Below are positions 10,629 through 21,958 of a stretch of DNA of 64,000 nucleotides, in pieces. The stretch lies in assembly GCA_039602395.1 (NCBI GenBank), contig JBCNJP010000025.1, positions 53,542,555 to 53,606,554 of the forward strand, given 5' to 3'. The notes beneath the pieces were generated by a model, which worked only from the letters and a program-made list of their open reading frames with translations, searched no databases and was not told the origin of the DNA. A program made the translations under genes and the position numbers. Within the stretch, counting starts at the first letter, position 1; every line of letters starts with the position of its first letter. The stretch is from Deinandra increscens subsp. villosa (taxonomy: Eukaryota > Streptophyta > Magnoliopsida > Asterales > Asteraceae).

Positions 10629-11418
10629 GATGTTGCCACTAAGCGGAAAGAGGTGGAGGCGAGGAGGCAGGCTGAGGCTACGGCTGACGCCCAGCAAAAA
10701 GAAGAGGCAGATAAAAGGAAGGTCGAGGCTGAGGCTCGACGGAAGATGGAGGAGGAGTAGAAGAGGTTGGTGGAGATTCAAGACATATCTGCTGTTGATC
10801 AAACTGTGGGCGGTTCAACTAGCAATCCAACTGTGGTAACCTCTTATGCTCCCTCCAACTCCGGGACTGTAGACCTATGGCGCCGAAGCTTGTTTATGAC
10901 TTCAGAGTGAATATGGCCAGGCTGACAACTCCTGGGCCTTTGAGGACTAACTGGAGTATTATTCGTGCCATTCTTCTCAATGGTCCTGAAATATGCAAGG
11001 AGTTCCTGGCCAAAGTTTTTCCTGACGCGGAGCTCGCCCACCTACAGAAGCATACAAACGCTAAGCTGGAGACAAACATGGTTGCCTATCTTGTTAGGGG
11101 CCTCATGGATGTCCCTCATTTCTTTCATAGGCGGGAGATGGATGAGCCCCCTTTAAAGGAGACTTGCGAGGACATGAAGAAGTCCCGGGCTTTGGTCGAG
11201 GAAAGGAGAGTAGAAATTTTAGTGGAGAAGAAGAGGAATCTGGAGATGGCGGAGGCCACTGATCGAGGTGAGATCAGGCAGATTGCCAAAGAGGAGAAGG
11301 AGGCAGATTGCGAAAGAGGAGAAGGCAGAGAAGGCAGAGGTGAACTGTAATAATGTGAGGGCGGAACTGGCTCAGCTGTGAGACACAACCTAAAATCTCA
11401 TGGGCTTTGTCACACCCC

Positions 11419-11918
11419 NNNNNNNNNNNNNNNNNNNNNNNNNNNNNNNNNNNNNNNNNNNNNNNNNNNNNNNNNNNNNNNNNNNNNNNNNNNNNNNNNN
11501 NNNNNNNNNNNNNNNNNNNNNNNNNNNNNNNNNNNNNNNNNNNNNNNNNNNNNNNNNNNNNNNNNNNNNNNNNNNNNNNNNNNNNNNNNNNNNNNNNNNN
11601 NNNNNNNNNNNNNNNNNNNNNNNNNNNNNNNNNNNNNNNNNNNNNNNNNNNNNNNNNNNNNNNNNNNNNNNNNNNNNNNNNNNNNNNNNNNNNNNNNNNN
11701 NNNNNNNNNNNNNNNNNNNNNNNNNNNNNNNNNNNNNNNNNNNNNNNNNNNNNNNNNNNNNNNNNNNNNNNNNNNNNNNNNNNNNNNNNNNNNNNNNNNN
11801 NNNNNNNNNNNNNNNNNNNNNNNNNNNNNNNNNNNNNNNNNNNNNNNNNNNNNNNNNNNNNNNNNNNNNNNNNNNNNNNNNNNNNNNNNNNNNNNNNNNN
11901 NNNNNNNNNNNNNNNNNN
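11419..11918. other. Assembly gap, 500 N
   Basis: Exactly 500 N, a placeholder length, so the true distance is unknown. The left flank ends in TGTCACACCCC, which resembles the LTR start at 59952. The right flank begins inside an integrase frame. The two sides are different elements in opposite orientation. Confidence 0.95.
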
Positions 11919-12792
11919 TATCCCTGTGACATCCGCTTGGCCATTTCAGAAATGGGGTATGGATATAGTAGGGCCATTTCCGGTCGCAAGTGGGGGAGTA
12001 AAGTTTCTCATAGTTGCTATTGACTATTTCACGAAATGGGTTGAGGCAAAGCCTTTAGCTAACATCTCTGGAAAACAGGTGAAAAAATTTGTGTGGGAGC
12101 ACATTGTATGCAGGTTTGGTTTACCTTTGTACATCATAACTGATAACGGGCAACAATTCGCTGGAAATCCATTTGCGGAGTGGTGCGAAGAGCTTCATAT
12201 AAATCAGATTTTTACATCAGTTGCACATCCACAAGCCAATGGCCAAGTAGAAAGGGCAAATCGAAGTCTTGTTGAGGGTATAAAGATGAGATTAGGAAAG
12301 TATGGAGGTAGCTGGGTTGATGAATTACCGCATGTGCTGTGGGCACATCGAACCATGCCTAAAACAAGCAATGGTGAAACGCCATTTAGCCTCGTATATG
12401 GAACTGAAGCCGTTATTCCTGCTGAAATTGGAATACCCAGTTACCGTCTGCAAGTGCAAGTGACAGACAATGAAGAAGCGCTGAGAACCAATTTGGATCT
12501 TTTGGAAGAGCGAAGAGAAATCACAGCTATACGAGAAAGCAGATATAAAAAAGAAATGGCTAAGTATTACAACGCAAAAGCAAAAGTGCATCAATATAAA
12601 GTAGGAGAGTATGTTTTGCGAAATAATGAAGTTAGCCATGCTCTTCCATTGGGGAAAATGTCCCCCAAGTGGGAAGGTCCGTATATCATTAAGAAAGCTA
12701 TAGGAAACGGATCATATATACTTGAACAAATCGATGGGGCTGAACTTGCAAGAGCTTGGAATGGAATTCACCTCCGGAAGTGTTATATGTAG
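11919..12792 (+). CDS. int: Ty3/gypsy integrase, C-terminal part of pol
   Basis: This is 290 codons, open from the gap to a TAG at 12790-12792. The core begins with SAWPFQKWGMDIVGPF (first catalytic Asp in MDIVGPF), continues with FTKWVEAK, the second Asp in TDNGQQF and the catalytic Glu in NGQVERANRS, and ends with a GPY/F-type module (KMSPKWEGPYIIKKAI). There is no chromodomain after it, as in Tat/Athila and unlike chromoviruses. No stop or frameshift is visible, so this is a relatively young copy. Protease, RT and RNase H must lie in or beyond the gap. It would join the cDNA into host chromatin. Confidence 0.93.
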
Positions 12793-14014
12793 GTAGATGT
12801 TGGAATGTTGCAAGATTGTTGAATTGCTTGTATTTTGAATATGGAACATGATTTTCTTAATAATAAACATTATAATTGCGAAGTTATGAGTGTGTTTAAC
12901 ACCATTAGTACCTTACATATGCACATGAATATATGTACATACGCTTTTTCGTAAACACATGATCCATAAAATCACTTGTCAATGTGATAAGCAAATTATT
13001 TAGAACTCTTTGATGGTGGAGTTGAGTTATTATCTCTTGTGAAAGGAATAATAACCCAAGATGAAAGTGTGGTTTCATCTTGTCCTTAACTGTCTCAATA
13101 AGAAAAGAGTGCATGTTAAGAAGAGGTGATCAGGCCGGACACCTTGTTAACATAATTTTTGTTAACAAAAGCCTAAGGGGTGAAGGCCAACTCATTCAGG
13201 AATTGCATCTGTAATCTCTCCTATTGAGCACCCCAAGGGTCACAAGTGCCACTTTATAATTTAATTTGTAAAGTTGGATTTGTGGGTTAACCATCCAAGC
13301 GATTGGGTTAATCGTTTCTTACCAAAGAATGTAAGAAAGGGAATACCATAAAGAAGTGATTCGTAACTATACGTGAAAATATGTAATGAGTAAGGTGGTT
13401 CAATATTTATGTTGTTAATACTTCTATGAGGTGGACGCATTTCATAGGAGGGAAACACATATGTTGGATTTATCCTATGATTTATAAAAATTTCACCAAA
13501 AGTTTAAGTCATGGTATTTATGAAGAAGGATTCATAATGTCCTTAAAAGTCTAATATTTATATAAAATTAGACACACAAATTAAAGAAAGGCTGTACAAT
13601 AATGCGAAATAATAAAACCATCATAAGACCTACAACAAGGAATGGTTAAACCCCATTTGCAAAAAGTAAGTGTATAACTTACACTTCCACCGCAAGTGTA
13701 CTGTTCATTAGGCAAATTACAAAGTAATTTTATGAAGAATGGATCATGAAGACTAAGCGTTAGTTGTCAAAAATATCATAATGTTCCTAGAACAAGCATA
13801 GTAGCATTTCCAATTTAAAAGTAGTAAGTTCATCAGCCATATTGATTCAAAGGTTAGAAGTGCAAACACATGCACAACCAACATACAAAAGTAACCAAAA
13901 TATATCATACCATACGAACATTAAAAAAAAGTACATTGTCTAAGATGCCACTGCATAGGTGGACTTTGGGGAATAGTTGTTTTCACAAAAGACAAAGTTG
14001 ATTACAAACCAACT
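12793..14014. other. Untranslated spacer between pol and antisense ORF
   Basis: A 1.2-kb AT-rich stretch with no convincing coding frame. It would serve as 3' region for both convergent units: sense pol ending at 12792 and antisense ORF ending at 14015. I see no recognisable repeat in it. Confidence 0.5.
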
Positions 14015-16577
14015 TTAGTTACCTGAAGAAGAAGAGGGCTTGGAACTGTTGATGGGTTTAAGCATCTCTTTCATCTTCTCCACGTCAGACACATCTAGCT
14101 GGGACACTTGCTCTATAATATCGAAAGTCATGGATTGTAGAGATTTCAGATGATCAAGCACCTTATCACGTGCACCAGCATCGTATTCCTTGAAAGAATT
14201 GATGTCCATCTCATTCTTTGATGCATGTGCAAGTCCGCATTTAATGCCTTCATTAAAGCCCACAGCATTCACAGCTTGATTGAGACTCAAAGCCATCGGA
14301 ATAATCTTTGAGTGAACTCTTTTACCAAGAAGGCTAAAACCCTCTGCAATAAGCCACTTGCTTTTTTCTTTTAAGGTGTTGTTCTCAGACTGTAAAACTT
14401 CCCTTTCCTCAGTCATGGCTCTCATGGTTTCTTCTAACTTTCCCATTTCTAAACACAAGCAGATTCAATACCAGTGAATGGTAATTATATGCTTTCATAT
14501 AATAAACATGATATAATAAGAAAATATAAAATATTACCTTTCTTAGTATCAATCATTGATTTTTCAAGTTTGGCTTTTTCTTCCGAAAGTTGATTCTTCA
14601 AGGAAAGTTCATTGTCTTGAGCTTGCTTTAGATTTCTTTTGGTTTCTTGCTCCAAAGCCACTAACTTGCGGTTATGAACCTTCAAACTCTCCACCTCACC
14701 TAATAAAGTGTTGATCTTTACTTGCGAATCAATAGAACCAACATTCAGTTTTGAAAGCATATGCTTCTTCTGAGTTTCTGCAAGTTCTTCCACTTTAGCT
14801 TCAGCAATTACCCACCTTTCATACAGGTCTGCAATCAAATTTTGATGTTTCGCATGAGATGCCATGAATTCATTAGAAAAAATCTCATGGGGGACTTGGT
14901 GAATGCTTGACACATCTGTTGGGGTGCTGCTCAGTAAAGAAAGTTTTTTGGCAACCAATGGATCCTTGTAAGATTGGCCAGATAACACATCCCACTTGGG
15001 GACAAAAGGTTCACTGGCAGATGCTTGTGAAAATTCTTTGGCAGAACTTGTCCTCATGCTTACTAATTCAATGTCTGCTTTAAGCCAATTGGAAGTGGGG
15101 ACACCAAGTAATGGGAAGGATTGTGAAAGGGGAGATAAGCTTGAAGTTTTAGCAACAACAGAGGAAGTTGGTTGAATGTTCTGCAAAAGAGGGATATTAA
15201 TTAAAGCTTGGTCGGTTATATCGGGTGAATTCAGCAAAAAATCAGAAATATTAAATTCCTTATCATAAGGAGGGGTTACCGGTGTTTCAGCGGTATTAGC
15301 CATAGCATCCTCATCAACCACTTCCAACCTTCCGGAAGTGCTCTTGGAAGGAGATTGAATAGTTAATCGAGGAGATTTCCTCTTATAAGCATCTTTCCCA
15401 GTATGAGGCTTGGGAGGACGTTTCATCATTTTTCCTTTAGCAGCATGAGACATGGTGGCAGTAACAGTAGAATCACTTGCGATATCTCTCCCTTTTCCAC
15501 TCATATCATTTGTTAAGAGAACTTTCAGTTGTGAAGAGGTTGCAGAAGGGGCTTCTTCAGTTTTTTACCCAACAATCCGGTCATACATATCTTCAATAGA
15601 CAGGGCTTCTTGATTCCCTTCAGTTGCATTTGTATCATGAACATCCATAGTTTCTGCTTCAGGACGGATCTCATAGAATGAAGACGAAGTCTGATCCAGA
15701 AATGGTACTGTAGTTTCATCAATCTTTTCCGCAGATAACTCTAATCCAGAAAAACTCTTCAAGCCCAGGGCATTGTACAACTCCATCTCTGAAAATAAAA
15801 GAAAACTTGTTATGATAACATATACATATTGTCATTAAAGGGATCTCAAGTGTAAAACTTACCCCTCTGGTAGTATTGTAAAATAGGCCACAATTCTGGC
15901 TCAAACCAAGCCTTGCTAATCCTAGAAATAAGCAATATACATTCCGGAAGTTCACGAATGGGGCTAGCCACACTAACCAATCGATCAAAATTCACTTTTG
16001 GGTACTCATTTTCTTCAGGGATAACATCATGAACAATATCATCAATTTCCCTCCATCTCATAGTAGGAGGGATACATCGATCATCCACATAAGAGAACTG
16101 GTTCTTCCAAGACCTAGGGTTTGGGGGAAGAGTAGTGCTAATCCTAGATACCCCACGGCGGCGTTCAAAAGTATACCAATCGCCAGCCATAGTTATCCGA
16201 TAAAAAGCCCTAAATAGTAAAACACTTGGAGATACACCCACTGCTCTACTGGAAACTTCGAAGTGACTTAATCGAGAGAGTCCTTGTGGGTGCATCTGAG
16301 AAATGTGCACTCCAAAGTATGATAGGGCTCGAATCAAAAACTTGGTGAAAGGAACTCTATAATTTCCAAATCGGAACATATCGGCATAGACACCAATTTT
16401 GCCATCTTGAAGAGAAAAAATCGATACGTTGGGTTCTGGCAAAACAGGATGGAGAGATAGCGGAATGTGGTATTTTTCAATCAGGGTATCTAAATCACTC
16501 GGACTTAAAGTAGAAAAAGATGAATGCATGTTATGTTTTGATGATTCCTCATCAATTTTGATAACAGGAGAAGCCAT
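14015..16577 (-). pseudogene. Three-exon antisense ORF of Tat-like element
   Basis: Predicted exons on the minus strand: 16577-15863, 15788-14538 and 14448-14015, with introns GTAAGT...TTTTCAG and GTAATA...GTTTAG. Exon lengths 715, 1251 and 434 sum to 2400, exactly 800 codons, and both introns fall in phase 1. Exon 1 carries an N-terminal globular part of the kind annotated as 'putative gypsy-type transposase'. Exon 2 has a Lys/Arg-rich stretch and then a coiled coil. Exon 3 is helical and ends in a Ser-rich tail. One in-frame TAA in exon 2 (about 15565) is the only lesion; the frame continues on both sides of it. Function is unknown. It could be expressed as a shorter protein from the ATG at 15504. 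Confidence 0.72.
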
Positions 16578-17218
16578 CGTTGAGAAAAGTTAAGAGAAAA
16601 TGGTGGAAACTAACCTTCAGAGAGTAAAATGAAGAAGACGAGGAACAGCGAATGCCAGAGGAAGATTTGGGGGAGAATAAAAAGTGTGTGAAAACTGATG
16701 AAGAATGAAAAGGATATAAATCCTCTCAAAACAATTTAAATCCATTTCTAAAAATTTGAAAATAAATAATTGTCTTGTCAACAAACCCCGTGTTGACACG
16801 TGTTCTAAAAACTGACAAAAAAGTACCATCACGCTTAAAGATCTCCTGACAGATGCTTACGCATGCCATTTGCGTTTGCAATAACCAACAGTCGGTTATT
16901 ATAACATTTGCGAATGCAAATCTCAATCTAAAATTGTATTTCCGATCCTGTAAATTACTAAAGTCCTTAAGTTATAGTATTTATAACATAAAGGACTAGG
17001 GGGACTGGAGGACCCTTGCGATAAAATTTTTATAAAATTTTGCTCAAAGGAAAAGGTCATGGTTATACTCTTTTTTATCCTAAGCTTTGGTTTTTCCCAA
17101 AGGGTTTTCCAAGCAAGGTTTTTTAATGAGATAACACCCTTTTTTAAAGCAAACGGAAATGCATGAAGCCTAGATTTTTCTAGCACATAGTCCATTATCA
17201 TTGTATAAATAATTAATG
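16578..17218. other. Region between antisense ORF start and 3' LTR
   Basis: This would contain the antisense promoter. TATAAAT on the minus strand near 16720 lies about 145 bp upstream of the ATG at 16577. It also has a second copy of the polypurine tract (16991-17003) and otherwise nothing coding. Confidence 0.45.
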
Positions 17219-17231
17219 GACTAGGGGGACT
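16991..17231 (+). repeat. Duplicated polypurine tract before 3' LTR
   Basis: GGACTAGGGGGACT occurs at about 16992-17005 and again at about 17218-17231. The second is followed directly by the LTR start TGATGAGG, the first by GGAGGACCC. Both are preceded by a similar AT-rich word (TATTTATAACATAAA, ATAAATAATTAAT). Confidence 0.7.
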
Positions 17232-17615
17232 TGATGAGGAAGGGTCAAAATTAGATATGAAAGTGTAAAAACAAGGATAACTCGCAGGTGACAATCAAAT
17301 GAAGACATCTCCAAGAAAGAAGGATGCAATTGCGACGGAGCCGACAGCAAGTGCATCTGCTTCACACTGAGGAACTTGCGAACCAAGTTTGTTAGTATAA
17401 ATAGAACATTCATGAATCATAGAAAGGACTTTTCGAACGAGGGGAGATTTTACACCTTTAGTGTGTGTTTCTCTCTCTAGATTCTGAACTTGTACAAATT
17501 ACTCAATCAATACAATATCTTCGCGACTCATAATTTTCTCTTATTTCTTTCTATAAATTCGATAATGAGGTCTAGAATTTCATTTTACGTGCGAGTGGGA
17601 TTTTATTCTTCATCA
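17232..17615 (+). repeat. 3' LTR of plus-strand Tat-like element
   Basis: 384 bp, starting TGATGAGGAAGG after a polypurine tract and ending TTCTTCATCA, so its ends are inverted repeats. TATAAATA at 17396-17403 is followed by a CT-rich leader (TTTCTCTCTCTAG). The end is placed at 17615 because the neighbouring integrase frame resumes at 17616. Confidence 0.8.
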
Positions 17616-18127
17616 GTTAGTTTAGTGAATCGAATGCTATTATCGGAGACCACGTAGAGAGGGATGCCAAAGCGGCACACAATAAATTCCCATAAAAACT
17701 TCTTTATATTAGCGACGGTGATCGTTTCTAGTGGTTTTGCTTCTACCCATTTTGTGAAGTAGTCTACCACAACAATCAGGAATTTCACTTGGTTCGTGGC
17801 TTCAGGGAATGGCCCAACTATGTCGATGGCCAAATTTTGAAAAGGCCAAGCCAATGTTACAGGGATCAAATCATTTTTGGGACAAGGTATAACCGGAGCA
17901 TATTTTTGGCAACTCATACACTTCCGTAATACTTCCACGGCCATAGTTTGCATGCCTAGCCAATAGAAAATTGAACTTTTAAGTTTAGCAAACACTACTT
18001 TAGGGCCAGCGTGTATCCCATAGATGCCCATGTGAACCTCCCGTATTAGGTAGTTTGCTTCGTCAGCACTTGTATATCGATGGAGTGGGCCCATATAAGT
18101 GTAGCGATACAAGATGCCATTGATCAT
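17616..18127 (-). pseudogene. int: Ty3/gypsy integrase, N-terminal half (broken by insertion)
   Basis: A minus-strand frame with the zinc-binding HHCC motif (REVHMGIYGIHAG, then CMSCQKYAP), followed by the start of the catalytic core: AIDIVGPFPEA with the first Asp, FTKWVEAKPL, and VSDN with the second Asp. The frame ends exactly at the LTR end of the plus-strand Tat-like element. It is about 60% like the intact plus-strand integrase by eye, so it is a related but distinct lineage. The catalytic Glu and C-terminal region are missing here. Confidence 0.88.
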
Positions 18128-18148
18128 TTAATAGTGTTCGCATTTGCT

Positions 18149-19436
18149 TCACAACTTATGCGCCTTGGCTTTATCCTCAGGAATTTTTCCTTCGGTGAGG
18201 TAATTCACAATGAGGGTCATCCGGCTGTTGGGTGATTTTCGGGCTAAATGAACCATATGGACCTTTCTAGGTGCCTCTTTTAATTCATCTACACATATAT
18301 TTTGGAGTGGCTTAGCAAAGCAGGAGGCCAACTTGCTGTGCACATCCACTTTGTCATTGTGGCTGCGCAAGACATAGAGAATTCCCAAGTATAAAAAACC
18401 TTCAAGAGCTCTTTGCATATGCTTAGGCGTTTAGCCATGGTGGTGTCTTTGGCGTCATACTCAGCTGTAACTTGGTTTGCTACTAGGAGGGAATCCACAT
18501 GTGCACGGATGTGACAAACATTAAGTTTAAGGGAAAAATTCAGGCCAACAATTAAAGCTTCGTGTTCAGTTCCATTGTTACTGGCTTTGAATACCAACTT
18601 CTAAGCACGAGCGAAGTCTTTCCCAATGGGGTTAATAAGGATGAATTCAACTCCCATACCTTTCGCACATGATCCGCCTTCTGAGTCTAACTCCCAAACT
18701 TGTCCCTCTGGCAGGGTTTTGGTTACTAGGATGCATAGTTCCTCAGGCGAGAGTTGTGTTCCTGTTGGTGTTTCAGTTATGTATATGCAATGACCTGACC
18801 CTTAACCGTCATGCGGGGTTTAAAGGAAATATTAAAAACACCGAGCTCGATAGCCCACTTGCATAAACATCCAGAAAGATCTGGTTTCCTTAATATGTGC
18901 TAGAGCGGGTAACTCGTGAGTATTTCGATGTCATGGGCTTGAAAGTACCGTCGCTGACGGTGGGAGGCATGAACGAGTGCGAGGAAAAGTTTTCCTAAAA
19001 TGGAGTAATTTTCTTCCGCATCGGTGAGCACGGGATGATCTAGTCGATACGTGTCTGAACCTCATTTCTTTCAACCATTAGTACATTGCTGACTGCTTTA
19101 TTAGAAGTGGATAGGTACATTTTCAGAATTTAATCCATGCACGGGGCTGTTAGCCATGGGAGATTAACCGGGTATGATTTGAGCTCTTGGAATGCGTACT
19201 CTACCTCCGTAGTCCACGTGAATTGATTGTCCATCAAACATTTTTTAGCACAGTAATAAATGGGAGGGAGCGCTCCGCATATTTGGACAAAAAACGATTG
19301 ATGGCAAGAAGCCGGTCATTTAAAGCCTATACAACTTTTATAGAGTTGGGGGAAGGGCATATCAATGATGGCTGGGACTTTTTCAAGATTAAAACTAAAA
19401 CCATAATTGGTAATAACGACACCGGGGAACTTACCC
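18149..19436 (-). pseudogene. Ty3/gypsy RT end and RNase H (broken)
   Basis: The minus strand contains RNase H segments in several frames. The part from 19060 to 18850 reads as the RT-RNase H connection (ENYSILGKLFLALVHASHR and QAHDIEILTSYPL). 18597-18289 holds SNNGTEHEALIVGLNFSLKL, matching the E-A-L helix of the domain, with a following His-Val-Asp-Ser. Stops and frameshifts are frequent, so it is dead. It continues the RT of 24050-23319 across the LTR element inserted at 19442. Confidence 0.75.
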
Positions 19437-19441
19437 TCCTC

Positions 19442-20084
19442 TGTCAGGACCGATTTTTACATCAAGAATCCTGATCTTGAGCAAGAATGAGGTTTGGATG
19501 AGAAAAACCCAAAAAAATATGAAGATGATGAAGAATCAAGAATAATCAAAGACAAGAGAAAGATAATAATCAGGTCGAATGATTTCATTAACCGAATGAT
19601 TACAATCAAGAAATCATGACAACACTCTCTCTCTAGAAATCCATGACTCACTCTCTCTCTCTAGAATGGAAGATTCAACATTCTAAAGGAAATCATCCAT
19701 CCATCTTGGAGACTCTCTCTCTAAGACTCTTTTTTTTTAATGAATGGGGCACCCTCACTATTTATATAGTGAGGGTGACTAACAACAGAAAAACATAAAA
19801 ACATAACAGAATTACAAGTAAATGAAATAAACATAAATATTAATTAAATCAAAGTTGATTTAATTAATACGAAGCTTGACTCGCTCGAACCGGTCTTCCG
19901 TTGCCACTTTTACATTGACCGTTGACCCGAACGGTTGCCTTGTCCGGAAATCGGTCTTCGGTCCAAACTGCAAGCCTCTAGTATCACAACCCGCTTCTCT
20001 GAATCAATTCACATGGATTCTTCAGCCGAATGCTTCGATAAACAGATTTGATGGCGTCAGTCACATAGATTTTAAGTTCCAACA
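19442..20084 (-). repeat. 3' LTR of the 19442-23313 element
   Basis: 643 bp; on the plus strand TGTCAGGAC...TTCCAACA, near-identical to 22668-23313. A perfect inverted repeat (CACCCTCACTA-TTTATA-TAGTGAGGGTG) at about 19749-19776 includes the probable TATA (TATATAG on the minus strand). Confidence 0.9.
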
Positions 20085-21750
20085 ATTCCCCCTTGACTGA
20101 TGCTTTCAAATCTGTTTAACTGCTGAAGAATCGTTCTGTCGTACATCTTCAATGAGAAACTGATAAACCGGAGACAATCTGTCGTCAAGATTCCCCCTCT
20201 GAATAAGCTTCTTTTGTTCTCGTTGCTCCAGTTGAGAGCCAAGTGCTGCCGCTCACTCGGTTCACACGGTCGGGTACAATACTGAGAAAATGCTGAACAT
20301 CGGAGTCATAACCGCAACAAACTGAATCAGATAAACCAATCAAACACTGAAAATGCTCTAACTCCGGATAATCGACCCGATATCCAAATCCATAATAATT
20401 CCTCTTATTTCTCTAAATCTCTCCAAAAACATCCAGTCGGAAGCTTAAAAACAGATGCAGAGAGTCGAACTGTCGCGATCGGTTGCCTAGAGAAACCAGA
20501 TAAACAATCTTGAAATCGGACAATCTCGCGAAAAACCGGAAGCCGGATGCTGACAGTTGTGAATGATCCATAAATAAATCTTGTGTTCCGCGTGATTGGG
20601 TTGGATGCGAAAATAAAGATAATTGTCAAATCTGTGAAATTTTGAGATCCCGGGCCAAAATTATCATAACCGGAGTCTTCGTAATTTTGGGCGAAGAAAA
20701 ATGAGCTCGGAATAAAATTCCGTGAAGATCTCTGAGTTAAACAGGCGAAAACGGCGTGATCTGAAAAATTCCGTCAATTTTCAACAAGTAACGGCTTCTC
20801 GAGAGATTTAACGGATAATTCCAATATTTAACTGAGATTCCAGTTAATCCGGTTAGCTGACATCCGCGCTGCATCAGCTACAAATAAAACCTTGAGACAT
20901 AACGGATAAGCTGAAAAATTAACTTGATAATAAAGCTAACCCGTCAGTGGTCGATAGCAAACGTTGCGCGAGACGTCAATAAACGAGAACCCCAATAAAA
21001 TGGAATAAATCCGAGACTAATAAAAAATTTCGCAATTTCGTTCGGGCGTTATCTCATAAATCTTGTTAAAAACCGACAAGAAAAAATCCCGTAATTAACG
21101 AATTAATGCAGAAAAATTAAATTAGTCATTAAAAATCCTCAAAAGGACCATGATCCATGTGTAATGGCAAGAACCAATCAGAATTAGTCCTCCAAAAGTG
21201 ATCTACGACAGGGAAGAAATGATCCAAGGGTTGACATATGATGATCCGTGTGAAAGACTGTGGCCCAATCAGAATTTAGCTGTGAAAGCACATAGAATTT
21301 GATCCTACGGTGCACATGAAACAAATCCAATGGCTGTTAGACAGGATCCGTGTGAAAGGCTTCTGGGCCAATGAGAGGCCGACAACATTCAGCCTTCTAA
21401 CGGCTCTTTGTAGCCTGGTGGGTCCATGCGCTTTGAATTCCACCAATAAACATTCGACAACAAAAGAGAATGGGCAGGGTTTGACCGAGGAGAGAGAAAA
21501 GAACATTCCCTCTAGACCAATCAGCCAACGCCACATCATCGTCATCACTCTCAAACCTGTGAAAACCCTAAATTGGTTGGAACAACCTGCCGGAAAAACG
21601 AGCTACGCCAGAGAATCATATTCTCCTCATATCTCGGTGAATACTTGATGAAAATCGATGATTCTTAGCTCGTTGAACTCGTGTGACGATCCTCTACAAC
21701 CTTTAACGATCAAAAACCTCTGAAAAAGCCTCGAACGAAGACCCATTAAA

Positions 21751-21958
21751 CAAGTCCGCTAACGAAAAACAAGTCCGCTAAGCCATCAGAAGCCCGCTAA
21801 GCATGAAACAATTCCGCTAAAGCAAACAAGTACGCTAAAGCAAACAAGTTCGCTAAGAACTAATGAAGTTCGCTAAGACCAGATTCAAGTTCGCTAAGAG
21901 CTGTAGAAGTTCGCTAACGTCCTTCAAGTTCGCTAAGAACTGAATCAAGTCCGCTAAG
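21751..21958 (-). repeat. Eleven phased copies of CAAGTTCGCTAAG
   Basis: Plus-strand cores (C/G)AAGTTCGCTAA(G/C) start at 21751, 21770, 21789, 21809, 21827, 21845, 21865, 21886, 21906, 21925 and 21946. The spacing is 18-21 bp. The cores are nearly constant while the 6-8 bp linkers vary, so this is not a simple recent tandem duplication. Confidence 0.85.

Larger units (their letters stand above)
8822..11350 (+). pseudogene. Antisense ORF of the minus-strand Tat element (intron-bearing, decayed)
   Basis: Plus-strand coding pieces separated by intron-like gaps: exon to about 8934, donor GTATGT at 8935, acceptor TTGCAG ending at 9004. Further acceptors end at about 9254 and 9673, further donors at about 9599 and 9796, and the last acceptor ends at about 9840. 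A Lys/Glu/Ala-rich coiled coil (about 9850-10760) is followed by a folded part (10877-11350, ending in another Glu/Lys coil). It resembles in type, not clearly in sequence, the antisense ORF at 16577-14015. In-frame stops (about 8881, 10758), frame changes near poly-C 9258-9272 and a MITE at 9972-10628 make it non-functional. The biochemical role of such ORFs is unknown; databases often call them 'putative gypsy-type transposase'. Confidence 0.5.
11919..17615 (+). mobile_element. Tat-like Ty3/gypsy element, plus strand (5' part lost in gap)
   Basis: In order: integrase with intact catalytic residues (11919-12792), an untranslated spacer, an antisense three-exon ORF (16577-14015), a polypurine tract and a 384-bp LTR (17232-17615) with ends TGATGA...TCATCA. 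It ends exactly where the minus-strand integrase at 17616 is broken, so it inserted into the older element. The expected 5-bp target copy on the right is GTTAG (17616-17620); the left copy would be in or beyond the gap. An antisense ORF between INT and the 3' LTR is a known feature of some Tat-lineage elements such as Grande. Confidence 0.75.

Noticed and set aside
10376..10639. Frames made of repeating YI and CV residues
   Set aside because: They translate the CA/TA microsatellite and have no coding meaning.
11378..12023. Long open frames through the N run on both strands
   Set aside because: Their length comes from undefined bases; only 11919-12792 on the plus strand is real coding sequence.
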